Positions 23,784 through 32,584 of a stretch of 64,000 bases of DNA are shown here, piece by piece; the first letter of the stretch is position 1; each line of letters starts with the position of its first letter. A model generated the notes under the pieces. The model worked only from the letters and a program-made list of their open reading frames with translations, did not search any database and had not been told where the DNA came from. A program made the position numbers and the translations under genes. The stretch is from Vulcanimicrobiota bacterium (lineage in GTDB: Bacteria; Vulcanimicrobiota; Xenobia; Xenobiales; JADMJV01). Location: contig JAHBVR010000020.1 of assembly GCA_019637395.1 (NCBI GenBank), positions 62,001 to 126,000 on the forward strand, read 5' to 3'.

Positions 23784-26036
23784 TCACTTCTCCCGCCGGT
23801 TTCCGCCCACCAGCTCGAGCCGGTTGGACATCTCGATAAAGTAGCTGAAGCGGCATTCCGCTCGCTGTCCCGGCGGCAGGGAGAGCCAGCAGAAATAGCC
23901 GGCGCCCCCTTCCAGACTGTCCCACTGCGACTCGGGACGCACTTTGCAATCGCTGCCTTCACTGGCTTGAGGCAGGGGCTCGCGCACCTGCAAGCGCACC
24001 TGCCGGGTCAGGTAGTTGCGGGCCTCGATGTGGATTTCGTGACGTAGTTGCAGAGTGCCGCCCATCAAGCCGGCGGCCTGTTCCTGGAAGGTCGGGCGGC
24101 GTGCCACGCGCACCCCGGTTTCCACCCCCATGTCCAGCAGGAAAGCTTCGCCGGCCGCCACCGGAGCCAGTTCAACACAGGCCAGATAGTCGGAGCCGAC
24201 AAACAAATCCACCGGTCCGGCCGGGAGAGCCAGGTCCGCCGGACATTCCAGCTCGACGCGGCGAAAGACGTCGTGGGTCACTTTGGGCACCACCAGCCAG
24301 TGCAGCACGGCCGGCAGTTGGCGGCGCAAGATGGGCACCGAATGGTAGCTACAGTCGCCGCGGATGGTGACGCGGGCCTGGCCGGGATAGAGCCAGTCCT
24401 GGGATTGGACGGGCCCCGGAGGGTGGTATCCGAGCGGGGGCGCTTTGCGCAGGAGCTGGTCGCCCTGCCGCTGAGCATCGGCCAGAATCTGCCGCGCCTG
24501 GGGCACGCTGTCCCGGTCTTTCCAACGGCGTAGACTGGCTTCGACGGGGGACTGGGGCAAAAGTTTGCCGCGCTCGTTTTCGCCGGCGCCGGGCAGATAG
24601 AGCAGGTCGAAAGCCAGCTGCTCCTGCGAGAGCTCCCGGGAGTAACGCCGCCCGGCCAGCGGAGAGCGTTCGGGAATCAGCGGGCCCACTCGGTATTCGA
24701 CTATCGACTCGGGTTTGCGCGGGCTGGAGGCCCCGCTCGAGCGGTCTTCCATGAGATCGCAGATATCGTTGCTGACCCGACACTGAAAAACGGGTTCGAG
24801 ACGAGTGGAGGGACGTTCGCGAACGGCCGGGCGTTGGCTGGCCAGCAATTGATGGAAGCGCTCCACCACCACTTCCGATTTGCGAACGACCAGCAGTTCC
24901 AGGTTCTGGCCGCGGCCAGCCACGAATCCGCAGGCTGCCTCGCGTTCCGCTGGCGGAATGGATGGCAGCTGACTGACCTGGAGGGTCAATTCGCGAACGT
25001 GGTCGGGGCTCAACTCTTTGAAGAGCAGGGCGGAGACTTCGGGGGGGAGGCTCATGAGCGCCACCGCCACAATCTGCAAATCACTGAGGTAGGGCGGGCG
25101 GGGCCCGAAGTCCTCCCGGTGGATGGCTCGGGGGGTTTGGGGAACCCCGTCATAATCGGAAAACAGAGCCTCGCTTTGAGGCGGCAAGGGCCGCCAGCCC
25201 GGCGTGTTCTGAACCTGGCGCCGGCCCAATCGGCGACTGGCCAGTTGTGGCACTTCAGTCCAGCGTTCGGGCTCGGCGGTGGAGACGGAGAGTTTGGCGT
25301 TGGTCCAGTCTTCTCCGCTACTCTGGCAGACCAGAGCGCGCAGCTCCAGGTCGGCCAGGCTGCAATCGCGATCGAAGCGCAGCGAATAGCCGGGAACCCA
25401 GCAGGCGCCCTCCACCTGGTAACTGAGCAGCAAGCGCAAGTGAGAGGCCTGGGCATCGGGTTTGCTGTGCAGACTGATCAGCACCGACTTGCTGAGTTCC
25501 AAAGAAACCGGAACCTGGCTGGCGGGCGCCTGGTAGAGCCGGCTTTGGAGCTCTTCCAGGCGCTGCTCCAGTTGACGGCGGCGCGGCAGCCAGGCACCCA
25601 GGGTTTTCTGGCGCAGCTCGACTACCGCCCGGCGGGCCCGTAGCGGGAATCCTTGGGGGGCCTGGGTGGCGCGCAGCACCAGCGTGCCCGGTTCCAGTTT
25701 CTGCATTTTGGCGATATCGCCATTGAGTCGCTCGAGCTGTTTTTGCAGGGCCAGGAGTTCGTGGTGGATTTGCGCCAGCTCGGGCGGATTCGTGGGCTCG
25801 GCTTTGTGGCGAGATTCGAGTTCGACGCGCAATTCGCGCGCCACCAGTCCGCCCCCGCCCTGGGGGAACTCCAGGCGGGCGCTGAGGGTGTTGTCGAGCA
25901 TGGCCAGAGGCAAGTTGTCGAGTCGCAACTGGCGGGGCCAACCTTGCGCAGGTTGGGGAATCTCCGCCAGCCGGGTGACTTGGGCTCCGCGGCGGTAGAC
26001 CGTGACGGTTTCGACCTGAGAGGTGACCATGTGCAT
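23784..26036 (-). CDS. DUF4139 protein with inserted FliG-like module
   Basis: 750 residues. The N-terminus QVETVTVYRRGAQVTRLAEI is typical of DUF4140. A coiled coil (HHELLALQKQLERLNGDIAKM) comes next, then the DUF4139 barrel (LLLSYQVEGACWVPGYSLRF, GEDWTNAKLSVSTAEPERW) and a C-terminal part with WLVVPKVTHDVFRRVELECP. Near residues 315-375 an unusual helical insert, AVALMSLPPEVSALLFKELS with VRELTLQVSQLPSIPPAERE, resembles the N-terminal armadillo-like unit of FliG. It is paired with the smaller paralogue downstream. There is no obvious signal peptide. The function of the family is not established. Confidence 0.75.
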   Translation of the reverse strand: MHMVTSQVETVTVYRRGAQVTRLAEIPQPAQGWPRQLRLDNLPLAMLDNTLSARLEFPQGGGGLVARELRVELESRHKAEPTNPPELAQIHHELLALQKQLERLNGDIAKMQKLEPGTLVLRATQAPQGFPLRARRAVVELRQKTLGAWLPRRRQLEQRLEELQSRLYQAPASQVPVSLELSKSVLISLHSKPDAQASHLRLLLSYQVEGACWVPGYSLRFDRDCSLADLELRALVCQSSGEDWTNAKLSVSTAEPERWTEVPQLASRRLGRRQVQNTPGWRPLPPQSEALFSDYDGVPQTPRAIHREDFGPRPPYLSDLQIVAVALMSLPPEVSALLFKELSPDHVRELTLQVSQLPSIPPAEREAACGFVAGRGQNLELLVVRKSEVVVERFHQLLASQRPAVRERPSTRLEPVFQCRVSNDICDLMEDRSSGASSPRKPESIVEYRVGPLIPERSPLAGRRYSRELSQEQLAFDLLYLPGAGENERGKLLPQSPVEASLRRWKDRDSVPQARQILADAQRQGDQLLRKAPPLGYHPPGPVQSQDWLYPGQARVTIRGDCSYHSVPILRRQLPAVLHWLVVPKVTHDVFRRVELECPADLALPAGPVDLFVGSDYLACVELAPVAAGEAFLLDMGVETGVRVARRPTFQEQAAGLMGGTLQLRHEIHIEARNYLTRQVRLQVREPLPQASEGSDCKVRPESQWDSLEGGAGYFCWLSLPPGQRAECRFSYFIEMSNRLELVGGNRREK

Positions 26037-26219
26037 TTGTTAAGTTTGCTTAATAAGTTGCCAGATGACAAAAGACGGGTTGTTAAATTCTTTGGTCAAA
26101 ATTGTTGCGGCGGATGGCTCCGGCCGCATTCAAGGGAGCACTGCAAAGGCTTCTCCGAAGTCTTCAAGCCTTCGATGGCGGCGGAATGAAGAAGAGCAGC
26201 CTTCCGCTGAAGCTGAGGA

Positions 26220-26510
26220 CGTTGTTGTCGATGGTTGTGGGCGACCAGAAGCTGGGCCTTTTTGTAATTTTGTTGAAGGGCCAGCAGTTGGGCCCGGCTC
26301 GGGACGCACCGCGGGCTCCGCCGAAGATGAGGGCGTGCCTGGTCATGTCCAGACCGTCCGTGATTTGGAGTCGTTGGCGTACCTGTGCGAGCTTGTGGCG
26401 AATCTGATCCTGTCGTTTTCGGCAAGCGCCGATCAACAGGCTACGCCGATCCGGTTGGCTCAAACTCGTTTTTCTCCCAGATAGGAAACTCCGCCCGCAT
26501 TGGGCGACTG
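26220..26510 (-). pseudogene. Duplicated 5' fragment of the coiled-coil gene
   Basis: 26346-26505 is nearly identical to 22073-22232, the 5' part of the coiled-coil gene. 26233-26335 matches 21838-21940, with the interval between deleted. The same strand is used. The result is a truncated, frame-broken copy. Left of it, 26130-26205 resembles 27520-27590 (the start of kinase A and its leader), including GCGGAATGAAGAAGAGCAGC. The fragments are recent because many stretches are unchanged. Confidence 0.85.
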
Positions 26511-26512
26511 TG

Positions 26513-26740
26513 AGCGAGCTCCAGGAGAGAGAAAAAGAGAGGGCCAGGTAAAAACCGCTGGCCGAATGGAACGAGAGATTTCGCTTACAGATGGCCGACT
26601 TGCGAAACTCTATACTCACCGCCGAAGTCAGCCAGGCGGGAAAACTGGATATCGCCAGCACGGTCGACCCCGAGGAGGCTTACCGCAATGTGGTGGCCCA
26701 CGCCGAAGCGAAACGGGCCTGGCGGCACCGTTTCCGATGA
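26513..26740 (+). pseudogene. Gene remnant with internal stop
   Basis: One frame gives SELQEREKERAR, a TAA at 26549-26551, then KPLAEWNERFRLQMADLRNS and on to EEAYRNVVAHAEAKRAWRHR before TGA at 26738-26740. It reads like the C-terminus of a degraded helical protein. No start and no family can be given. Confidence 0.45.
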
Positions 26741-26775
26741 CGGCCGGGGTTTGATCCGCTGGCGGGGCTAAGAAG

Positions 26776-26907
26776 GGTCGGCTGGGCCTGATTGGAATGA
26801 AGGAACGGTGCGAACTGCTGGGTGGTCACCTGGCGATCGAGAGTATGCTTGGTAGCGGTAGTACTGTTCTGTTTGAGATTCCTATCGGAGGCGCAGGCCG
26901 CAGTTAG
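26776..26907 (+). pseudogene. C-terminal remnant of a sensor histidine kinase
   Basis: The frame reads GRLGLIGMKERCELLGGHL, AIESMLGSGSTVLFEIP and ends in TAG at 26905. This is the G2-box end of a NarL-type HATPase domain and matches the ends of kinases C and D (GLGLAGMKERCALLHGNL). It is the stub of a further member of the kinase array, now without its N-terminus. Confidence 0.8.
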
Positions 26908-27072
26908 AGAGCTGGCCATGCGGTCGAAGCGATGCCTTTGCCCGAACCCTGAGGGGGAAGGGCTGTAACTCGGCGGAGAGCGCAACCGAACCTGAAGGCC
27001 AGAAAGGTTGGCCTTAGAGGTTGATGGCGGCGGAGTCACGGCCGGCTGACCTGATCCGAGAACAAGGACAGG

Positions 27073-27485
27073 ATGTGGAAAATGTTTGCAATTCTCAAAA
27101 TCCGGCCGTCGGCTTTACTGCTCCCGCTGCTATTTCTAGCTCCCACCTGCCAGGTATTTGCGTTCGGCAAATGGACGGACTGGGAGCAGTTTACCTCGCG
27201 CAATGGCGTCGACATCTACGTTCGCGTCTTTCGACCTCAGAAGGGATGGTCGTTACGGGCCCAGTGGAGAGCGGTCAACAACAATTCGCAGGCGATGTGG
27301 GTAGGATTCGGCAAGAAAGAGTATCACCTTGATAATGGCGTACCGAATACGGAACCTCTGAAGGCAGCGACGTCCGCTCCAATGGAACCTACACCTTCGT
27401 GGAGGATATCGTACTCCTTGATGGCTACGGAATGGAAATCACTTCGGTGAATCTGACAAGGCTCGACGTTCGTCCCAGCCGATAG
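27073..27485 (+). pseudogene. Frameshifted small exported protein
   Basis: ATG 27073 starts a signal peptide (SALLLPLLFLAPTCQVFA), then KWTDWEQFTSRNGVDIYVRV and WRAVNNNSQAMWVGFGKKEY. Around 27340 the frame must shift to continue as TEYGTSEGSDVRSNGTYTFV, EDIVLLDGYGMEI and SVNLTRLDVRPSR with a stop at 27483-27485. The unshifted frame loses protein character and ends at 27450. It is either a real frameshift mutation or a sequencing error. Family unknown. Confidence 0.6.
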
Positions 27486-27565
27486 CGCCCCGGTACCATC
27501 CACATCGATGGGAGGCGCTGCAAGGACTTCTCCGAAGTCTTTAAGCCTTCGATGGGGGGGGCGGA

Positions 27566-29032
27566 ATGAAGAAGAGCAGCATTGTCACAGCCTCGGAGTT
27601 TTTCGAGCGGGTTTGGGAAAACGGCGACCTGGACGCCATCTTCACCATGTTTGACGGTCGGGCCGATGGCTTAACGCAAAGCTCCCTCGACCCCGAAGGT
27701 TATCTGCGCTTTTATCAAGGGGTTACCGCCTTCCTCAAGGACTTCCAGGTCGAGATTACCGACTGGATGTCCCAAGGAGATAAGCTCTTTCTTCGTTGGC
27801 AGGCCAGAGCCCGACATCGCACCAAGGACAAGGTGATCCACTGGCCAGGCACCTCATTCGGCACCTATCGTGACGGCAAGATTTTGGAAGCTCACAACTA
27901 CTTTGATTTTATGAACCTGTTCCAGCAGTTGGAGATCGTTCCGGAACAAGCGGTCTCGCGCGGTCTGGCCGGGGAAGAATTTCTGGCCTTGCCGACAGCC
28001 GGTCCGCAGCCTTCCAGAACTCTTTGGCAAGTTTCCGAGTCAGAGCCGGTCCTCCCCACCCGCGACGAGCTGGCCGAGGTGTTTGGGCATTGCTTATCTG
28101 GCCTGGTGAGTTGCGATGGGGAAGGATGTGTCTGCGATGGGAACAACCGCTTTGCCGAGCTGCTCGGTATGGAGCGCGCCGAGTTGCGAGGCCGGTCGTT
28201 CCGAGACTGGCTGCCTCCTGATGAGTGGGTGCTGGACCAGTCTGCCCTTCACGAGCTGATGGAAGGAATCCGCGCGTGTGACCAGCGTGATGTAACCCTC
28301 CTCAGCAGGCACGGACCTCTGCCGGTTAAAATGCGAACTTTCGTTTTGCGGCCGAAAGCCGCCCCGATAGTTATCCTGCGCGCCGTGGAACCTTCATCCG
28401 CGCCAGACCTGAGCCGCCTGCATGAGCTGGAGCGCCGTCTACTGCATAGCGAACTGCATGACGGTTTGGCCCAGGACCTGGCCACACTGTGGGTGACCCT
28501 GCAAGCCAGCTCCGAAACAGAGGCGATTTCTCCCGCCTTGTTCCAGCGTTGCGCACGACTAATCCAGGCGATGAGCCGGGAAGTGTCATCGACCATGCAT
28601 CTGTTGCGTAACGGATGGCTGATGGAAGAGGGAACGTTGGATGAATCCGTGGCTTCGTTACAGGCACGCTACCTGGCCTCAGACAGCCTCGACATCCGCT
28701 GGGAAATCACGGGAAACCTCGCTTCGGTTCAGGGACTACCCGCTCACTTTGCCTATCGCGTCCTACAAGAGGGGTTGAGAAATGTACAAAAACATGCCCA
28801 AACCCGTTATGCCCGGGTAACCGTTCGAGTGGATGACCCACGGGTCTATTTGATAATCGAAGATCGCGGACGGGGATTCGCGCAGACCTCTGGCGGCTCC
28901 GGCCTGGCCGGCATCGAGCATCGCTGCCGGCTCAGCGGAGGGGAGTTTCGCATCACCAGCGTCCCAGGGCAAGGGACTCGCCTGGAATGTCAGCTCCCTT
29001 GCGAGTGGACGCTGGCCACGGCAGGCGAGTGA
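27566..29032 (+). CDS. Sensor kinase A: SnoaL-like + PAS + NarL-type kinase
   Basis: 488 residues, cytoplasmic, no membrane segment. Residues 1-135 form a SnoaL/NTF2-like domain (ASEFFERVWENGDLDAIFTM, VIHWPGTSFGTYRDGKILEA, DFMNLFQQLEIVPEQ). Residues 160-285 resemble PAS. The phospho-acceptor box is SELHDGLAQDLATLW (His near 297). The ATPase has YRVLQEGLRNVQKHAQ, IEDRGRGFA and SGLAGIEHRCRLSGGEFRI. SnoaL domains bind small hydrophobic ligands in other proteins, so ligand sensing is an inference. First of four paralogues; the partner is probably the convergent regulator at 32581. Confidence 0.88.
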   Translation: MKKSSIVTASEFFERVWENGDLDAIFTMFDGRADGLTQSSLDPEGYLRFYQGVTAFLKDFQVEITDWMSQGDKLFLRWQARARHRTKDKVIHWPGTSFGTYRDGKILEAHNYFDFMNLFQQLEIVPEQAVSRGLAGEEFLALPTAGPQPSRTLWQVSESEPVLPTRDELAEVFGHCLSGLVSCDGEGCVCDGNNRFAELLGMERAELRGRSFRDWLPPDEWVLDQSALHELMEGIRACDQRDVTLLSRHGPLPVKMRTFVLRPKAAPIVILRAVEPSSAPDLSRLHELERRLLHSELHDGLAQDLATLWVTLQASSETEAISPALFQRCARLIQAMSREVSSTMHLLRNGWLMEEGTLDESVASLQARYLASDSLDIRWEITGNLASVQGLPAHFAYRVLQEGLRNVQKHAQTRYARVTVRVDDPRVYLIIEDRGRGFAQTSGGSGLAGIEHRCRLSGGEFRITSVPGQGTRLECQLPCEWTLATAGE

Positions 29033-30378
29033 CCCTGGAACTCGGGAATTACCTCGACGATCTCCGCGTGGTGCTTCTGGATTGCGTCGACCAGGGCGAA
29101 ATGTTGTTTCTGCGCTGGAATGTATGTGGCACCTCCCGCTCGGGACGTGAAGTCGTCTGGCCGGGATCCGGCCTGGTCCGATTTGAGGGTGACCGGATTG
29201 CCGGCTCCGAGACTTTCTTTGACTACCTGAGCCTGCTCAAGCAACTGGACCTGATTCCCGCCCGGATCTGGCAGACTCTTTCAGGCCAAGGAGTGGTCCG
29301 CGGTGAATCGCTCAGCCCGGAGCAGCGCTGGATGGTGCGCCAGGGCCCGGAGCTCAGCCGGCGGCGAATCGTGCTGATGCCGGGAGCGATCTTGCGCCAC
29401 GGGAGTATCCACAGAGCCGTGGAGGCCTGCCAGCACCTGGTTCCCCTGGGGGTACTCGTGCCCGGGGGGTCGACGATTCAGGACGACCGGCAATCGGAAT
29501 TCCTTTTGGAGGGAAGCGAGTTTGGAATCCTGATTGTCGACGGCCGGGAGCGCATCCTGGAAGCCAACCGCACCTTTCTAACCCTGGTGGGAGAATCGAT
29601 TGAGGCGGTGGCCGGCAGTTTCTGCGGAGACTGGCTGAGCGCACCGCAGCAGCCGGCGCAGAACGATCTGGTCTCTCCGGTACAAGTGCGTTTGAATGGC
29701 CTGTCCCTGGAGATGTGGACCAGCCGGCTGGAGCGACCCGACGAGGAGGAATTATACCTGCGGGCCTTTCGCGAGCCAGCCCGAGAATGGCTGAATCGAG
29801 TCGTTCAGCAGCATGAACGCCAGCGCGAAATCCTCGCCTATGATCTGCATGACGGTCTGGCCCAAGACCTGGCCAGTCTGTGGGTCTCCCTCCAGGCCCG
29901 GGAGCTGCTCGCCAGGCGGGAGGGAAGCCCCGGTCACGACCGGCAATTGCAACAGGTGCAACGAATGCTCCTGGAAGTCCGCTCCCTGCTGCGGGAGCTG
30001 CAAAACCCCTTCCAGAGTGCAGCCGACTTGACCGAGGCGCTGCAAGAATGGGCCACCCACCACGGGTTGGAAATCCGCCTGGAACCGGTCCCCTTAGAGC
30101 CGCTGGCCGGACTACTCTGCTATCGGATGCTCACGGAAGCTCTGAGTCTCTTTTCAGCCGGCGTGGTGAACCTTCGGCTGGCTCGTGGAGAAGGGATGAT
30201 TTCGATGGCTATCCAAGGAAAAGTTCACGCTTCTCCTTCGGCAGATCTATTGGACAGATTGAAGGTCCGTTGCAAATCGCTGCGCGGGGAATTTGCAGCA
30301 AACCTTCACTCCGAGGGAATTTCGAGCCTTCGCTTGAGTCTGGCCGATCCAGAATGCTGGGGAATGGGGGAAACCTGA
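29029..30378 (+). CDS. Sensor kinase B: His box kept, ATPase degenerate
   Basis: About 449 residues if started at GTG 29029, which overlaps the stop of kinase A by four bases; ATG 28987 is possible. The SnoaL-like domain lacks its first 60 or so residues and starts near NYLDDLRVVLLDCVDQGEM, continuing with VVWPGSGLVRFEGDRI and YLSLLKQLDLIP. A PAS-like region and the acceptor box AYDLHDGLAQDLASLW (His near 274) are intact. The C-terminal ATPase region keeps only YRMLTEALSLFS and has no DxGxG or GxGLxG. It probably cannot bind ATP by itself and may receive phosphate from a partner. Confidence 0.82.
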   Translation: MTLELGNYLDDLRVVLLDCVDQGEMLFLRWNVCGTSRSGREVVWPGSGLVRFEGDRIAGSETFFDYLSLLKQLDLIPARIWQTLSGQGVVRGESLSPEQRWMVRQGPELSRRRIVLMPGAILRHGSIHRAVEACQHLVPLGVLVPGGSTIQDDRQSEFLLEGSEFGILIVDGRERILEANRTFLTLVGESIEAVAGSFCGDWLSAPQQPAQNDLVSPVQVRLNGLSLEMWTSRLERPDEEELYLRAFREPAREWLNRVVQQHERQREILAYDLHDGLAQDLASLWVSLQARELLARREGSPGHDRQLQQVQRMLLEVRSLLRELQNPFQSAADLTEALQEWATHHGLEIRLEPVPLEPLAGLLCYRMLTEALSLFSAGVVNLRLARGEGMISMAIQGKVHASPSADLLDRLKVRCKSLRGEFAANLHSEGISSLRLSLADPECWGMGET

Positions 30379-31124
30379 AAGAGGAACCATCTAACTATCA
30401 GGTACAGCGCAGCTTTTTCGACCGGGTCTGGCACCAGGAGGAAGAAAGGGCCATCTACGATCTTTTCGATGGAGAGGCCGGCGGAATCGACCCGGTCCAG
30501 GGAGTCAATCCTGACACCTACCGGCCCTGGTACCGGGGAATGCTGCGCCATCTGGGCGGCGTGCGCATCGAGATCGTCCATTTCCTGGAACAGGACGACC
30601 GCCTGGCACTGAAATTCGTGCTGCGCGGAACCGCCCGCAAATCCGGCCGGCCCGTCATCTGGAAAGGCTCCACTTTCGGTCGTTATGGCGGGGGGAAAAT
30701 CGTTGGGGGTAGTAACTACCTGGACCACTTGAGCCTCTTCTCCCAGCTCGATCTGCTGCCAGAGCAAGCCATGCACGACGCTCTGGCGGACGAGAGTTTG
30801 TTCTGGCAACTCGAGCTGGACCCGCAATTGAAGAGCCTTTCGGGAGTGCCGGCTTTGTTCGTCTATCGCATCGTGCAGGAAGCTCTGCGCAACGTGGCGC
30901 GCCATGGAGGGACGAGACAGGCGGAAGTTCACCTGCTTCTGGAGGGCGATTGCCTTCGCGGAATCATCCAGGATCAGGGCATTGGCTTTGAGGTGACGAA
31001 ACCTTCCGCAGGCTTAGGATTAGCCGGAATGAAGGAGCGTTGCGCCTTACTCCACGGAAATCTGTCGATTTCCAGCCAGCCAGGCCGGGGCACGCGAATC
31101 GATTTTCGCTTACCCAGACCATGA
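30354..31124 (+). CDS. SnoaL-ATPase protein C lacking the histidine domain
   Basis: 256 residues from ATG 30354, overlapping kinase B by 25 bp. Residues 10-135 are a full SnoaL-like domain (RSFFDRVWHQEEERAIYDLF, PVIWKGSTFGRYGGGKIVGG, LFSQLDLLPEQ). After a linker of about 25 residues comes the ATPase domain with YRIVQEALRNVARHGGTRQ, IIQDQGIGFEV and GLGLAGMKERCALLHGNLSI. The PAS and the HisKA_3 helices with the acceptor His are absent. It could phosphorylate kinase B in trans or bind ATP only. Its stop overlaps the start of kinase D by four bases. Confidence 0.85.
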   Translation: MLGNGGNLKEEPSNYQVQRSFFDRVWHQEEERAIYDLFDGEAGGIDPVQGVNPDTYRPWYRGMLRHLGGVRIEIVHFLEQDDRLALKFVLRGTARKSGRPVIWKGSTFGRYGGGKIVGGSNYLDHLSLFSQLDLLPEQAMHDALADESLFWQLELDPQLKSLSGVPALFVYRIVQEALRNVARHGGTRQAEVHLLLEGDCLRGIIQDQGIGFEVTKPSAGLGLAGMKERCALLHGNLSISSQPGRGTRIDFRLPRP

Positions 31125-32584
31125 GCCAGACCAGCATCATTCACGAATGGTTCCGTCGCTTATACGAAGAGAATGATCTCGATGTGATCGAAGAGCTCAT
31201 GCACCCTGAGAACCTGTCGCTCGGATTGGTCGACAATCCGGTCGGACTGGAATCGTTCAAGGCGGTCTACAGCGCCTTCTTCCGCATCTGGTCCGACCTG
31301 CAGGTCACGGTGCTGGAGACTTTCGAAGAGGACGACCGGGTGGCGGGTCGCTGGGTCCTCCACGGAACCCACCGGGCCACCGGTAATCGCCTGGTCTGGC
31401 CGGGTTCCTTATTCGCCCGGATCAAAGACGGCAAATTCCTGGAGTGCACCAACTATCTCGACTACCTCGACCTGTTCGTGCAGACCGGCCATTTCCCGGC
31501 CGACACGCTGGAGCGCTGCCTGGGTGACCGCCAGGTTGGACTGTATCTCGATACCATGGCGGTGGGCACCTTAGAGGACCTCCAGCGGGTGTGGGAGCGC
31601 GACGAATCTCACTTTGACTCCCTGTTCGGTTCGAGCGCCGCCGGCATGGTTCTGGTCGACGCCGAGAACCGCATCCAGCGCGCCAACGCGGCCTTCTGCC
31701 GGCAAATCGGTCTCAACCTCGAAGAACTTCGCGAGCTACCCTTCAGCCACCTCATTCACCCCGCCGACGCGGCGGCGGATGCCAGCGAGTTTGCCCGTTT
31801 GCGCGAGGGAACTCAGCGAGCCTACGAACTCGAACTGCGCGTGCTCCGCCGCGAAGCGGTCGTGTGGGTGCAGTTGTCTTGCGCCGGTCCCCATCAAACC
31901 AGCCTGGGTCCTCGATTTCTACGGGGCATTCATGACATCACCACGCGTCGGCTGGAGCAGATGGTGCGCTTTCAAGAACAAGAACGGCAAATGCTGGCCA
32001 CCGACCTCCACGACGCGCTGGCTCAAAACCTCGCCCTCCTCATGGTGCAATTGCAAACCGCCACCGTGTTGCACGGCCGCGAGGAAGACCGGGTCAAAGC
32101 CACTCTCTTGGAAGCGCATGCCACCGGCCAGCGCATACATCGCGAGCTGGCCGGCATGATGAGGAATTTGCGTAGCCCGGTGGCTGAGGGCATGGACCTG
32201 GTCACCGCTTTGCGCGAACTGAGCGAGGACACAACTGACGACAACTGTCGTGTCTCCCTGACCCTTCCCGAGGAGCGCAGTGTGCCCCCCCGCCTGGCCA
32301 GTCTATTCACCTACCGAATCGTGCAGGAAGCTTTGAACAATGCTCGCCGTCACGGTTGCGCCAAGGCCATCCAGGTGGTGTTGGTTTTGAGCGACGGACG
32401 ACTGAAAGGGCGGATCAGTGACGACGGTTGCGGTTTTGATATCAAGGAAGCCAACCGGAGCGGTCACGGGCTGTCGGGCATGCAGCAAAGGTGTGATCTG
32501 TTGGGCGGTAGCCTGAACCTGGAAAGCGCTCCGGGCAAAGGCACAACCGTAAAATTCGAATTGCCCATGCTGGAGCTGGCCTAG
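31121..32584 (+). CDS. Sensor kinase D: SnoaL-like + PAS + complete kinase
   Basis: 487 residues from ATG 31121, coupled to gene C by ATGA. The SnoaL-like domain (IIHEWFRRLYEENDLDVIEE, RLVWPGSLFARIKDGKFLEC, LDLFVQTGHFP) is complete. The PAS domain runs from about residue 160 to 290 (FGSSAAGMVLVDAENRIQRA, FLRGIHDITTRR). The acceptor box is TDLHDALAQNLALLM (His near 297). The ATPase is intact with YRIVQEALNNARRHG, ISDDGCGFD and GHGLSGMQQRCDLLGGSLNL. It is the only one with every domain full length besides kinase A. It ends in a CTAG that also supplies the stop of the convergent regulator. Confidence 0.9.
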   Translation: MSQTSIIHEWFRRLYEENDLDVIEELMHPENLSLGLVDNPVGLESFKAVYSAFFRIWSDLQVTVLETFEEDDRVAGRWVLHGTHRATGNRLVWPGSLFARIKDGKFLECTNYLDYLDLFVQTGHFPADTLERCLGDRQVGLYLDTMAVGTLEDLQRVWERDESHFDSLFGSSAAGMVLVDAENRIQRANAAFCRQIGLNLEELRELPFSHLIHPADAAADASEFARLREGTQRAYELELRVLRREAVVWVQLSCAGPHQTSLGPRFLRGIHDITTRRLEQMVRFQEQERQMLATDLHDALAQNLALLMVQLQTATVLHGREEDRVKATLLEAHATGQRIHRELAGMMRNLRSPVAEGMDLVTALRELSEDTTDDNCRVSLTLPEERSVPPRLASLFTYRIVQEALNNARRHGCAKAIQVVLVLSDGRLKGRISDDGCGFDIKEANRSGHGLSGMQQRCDLLGGSLNLESAPGKGTTVKFELPMLELA

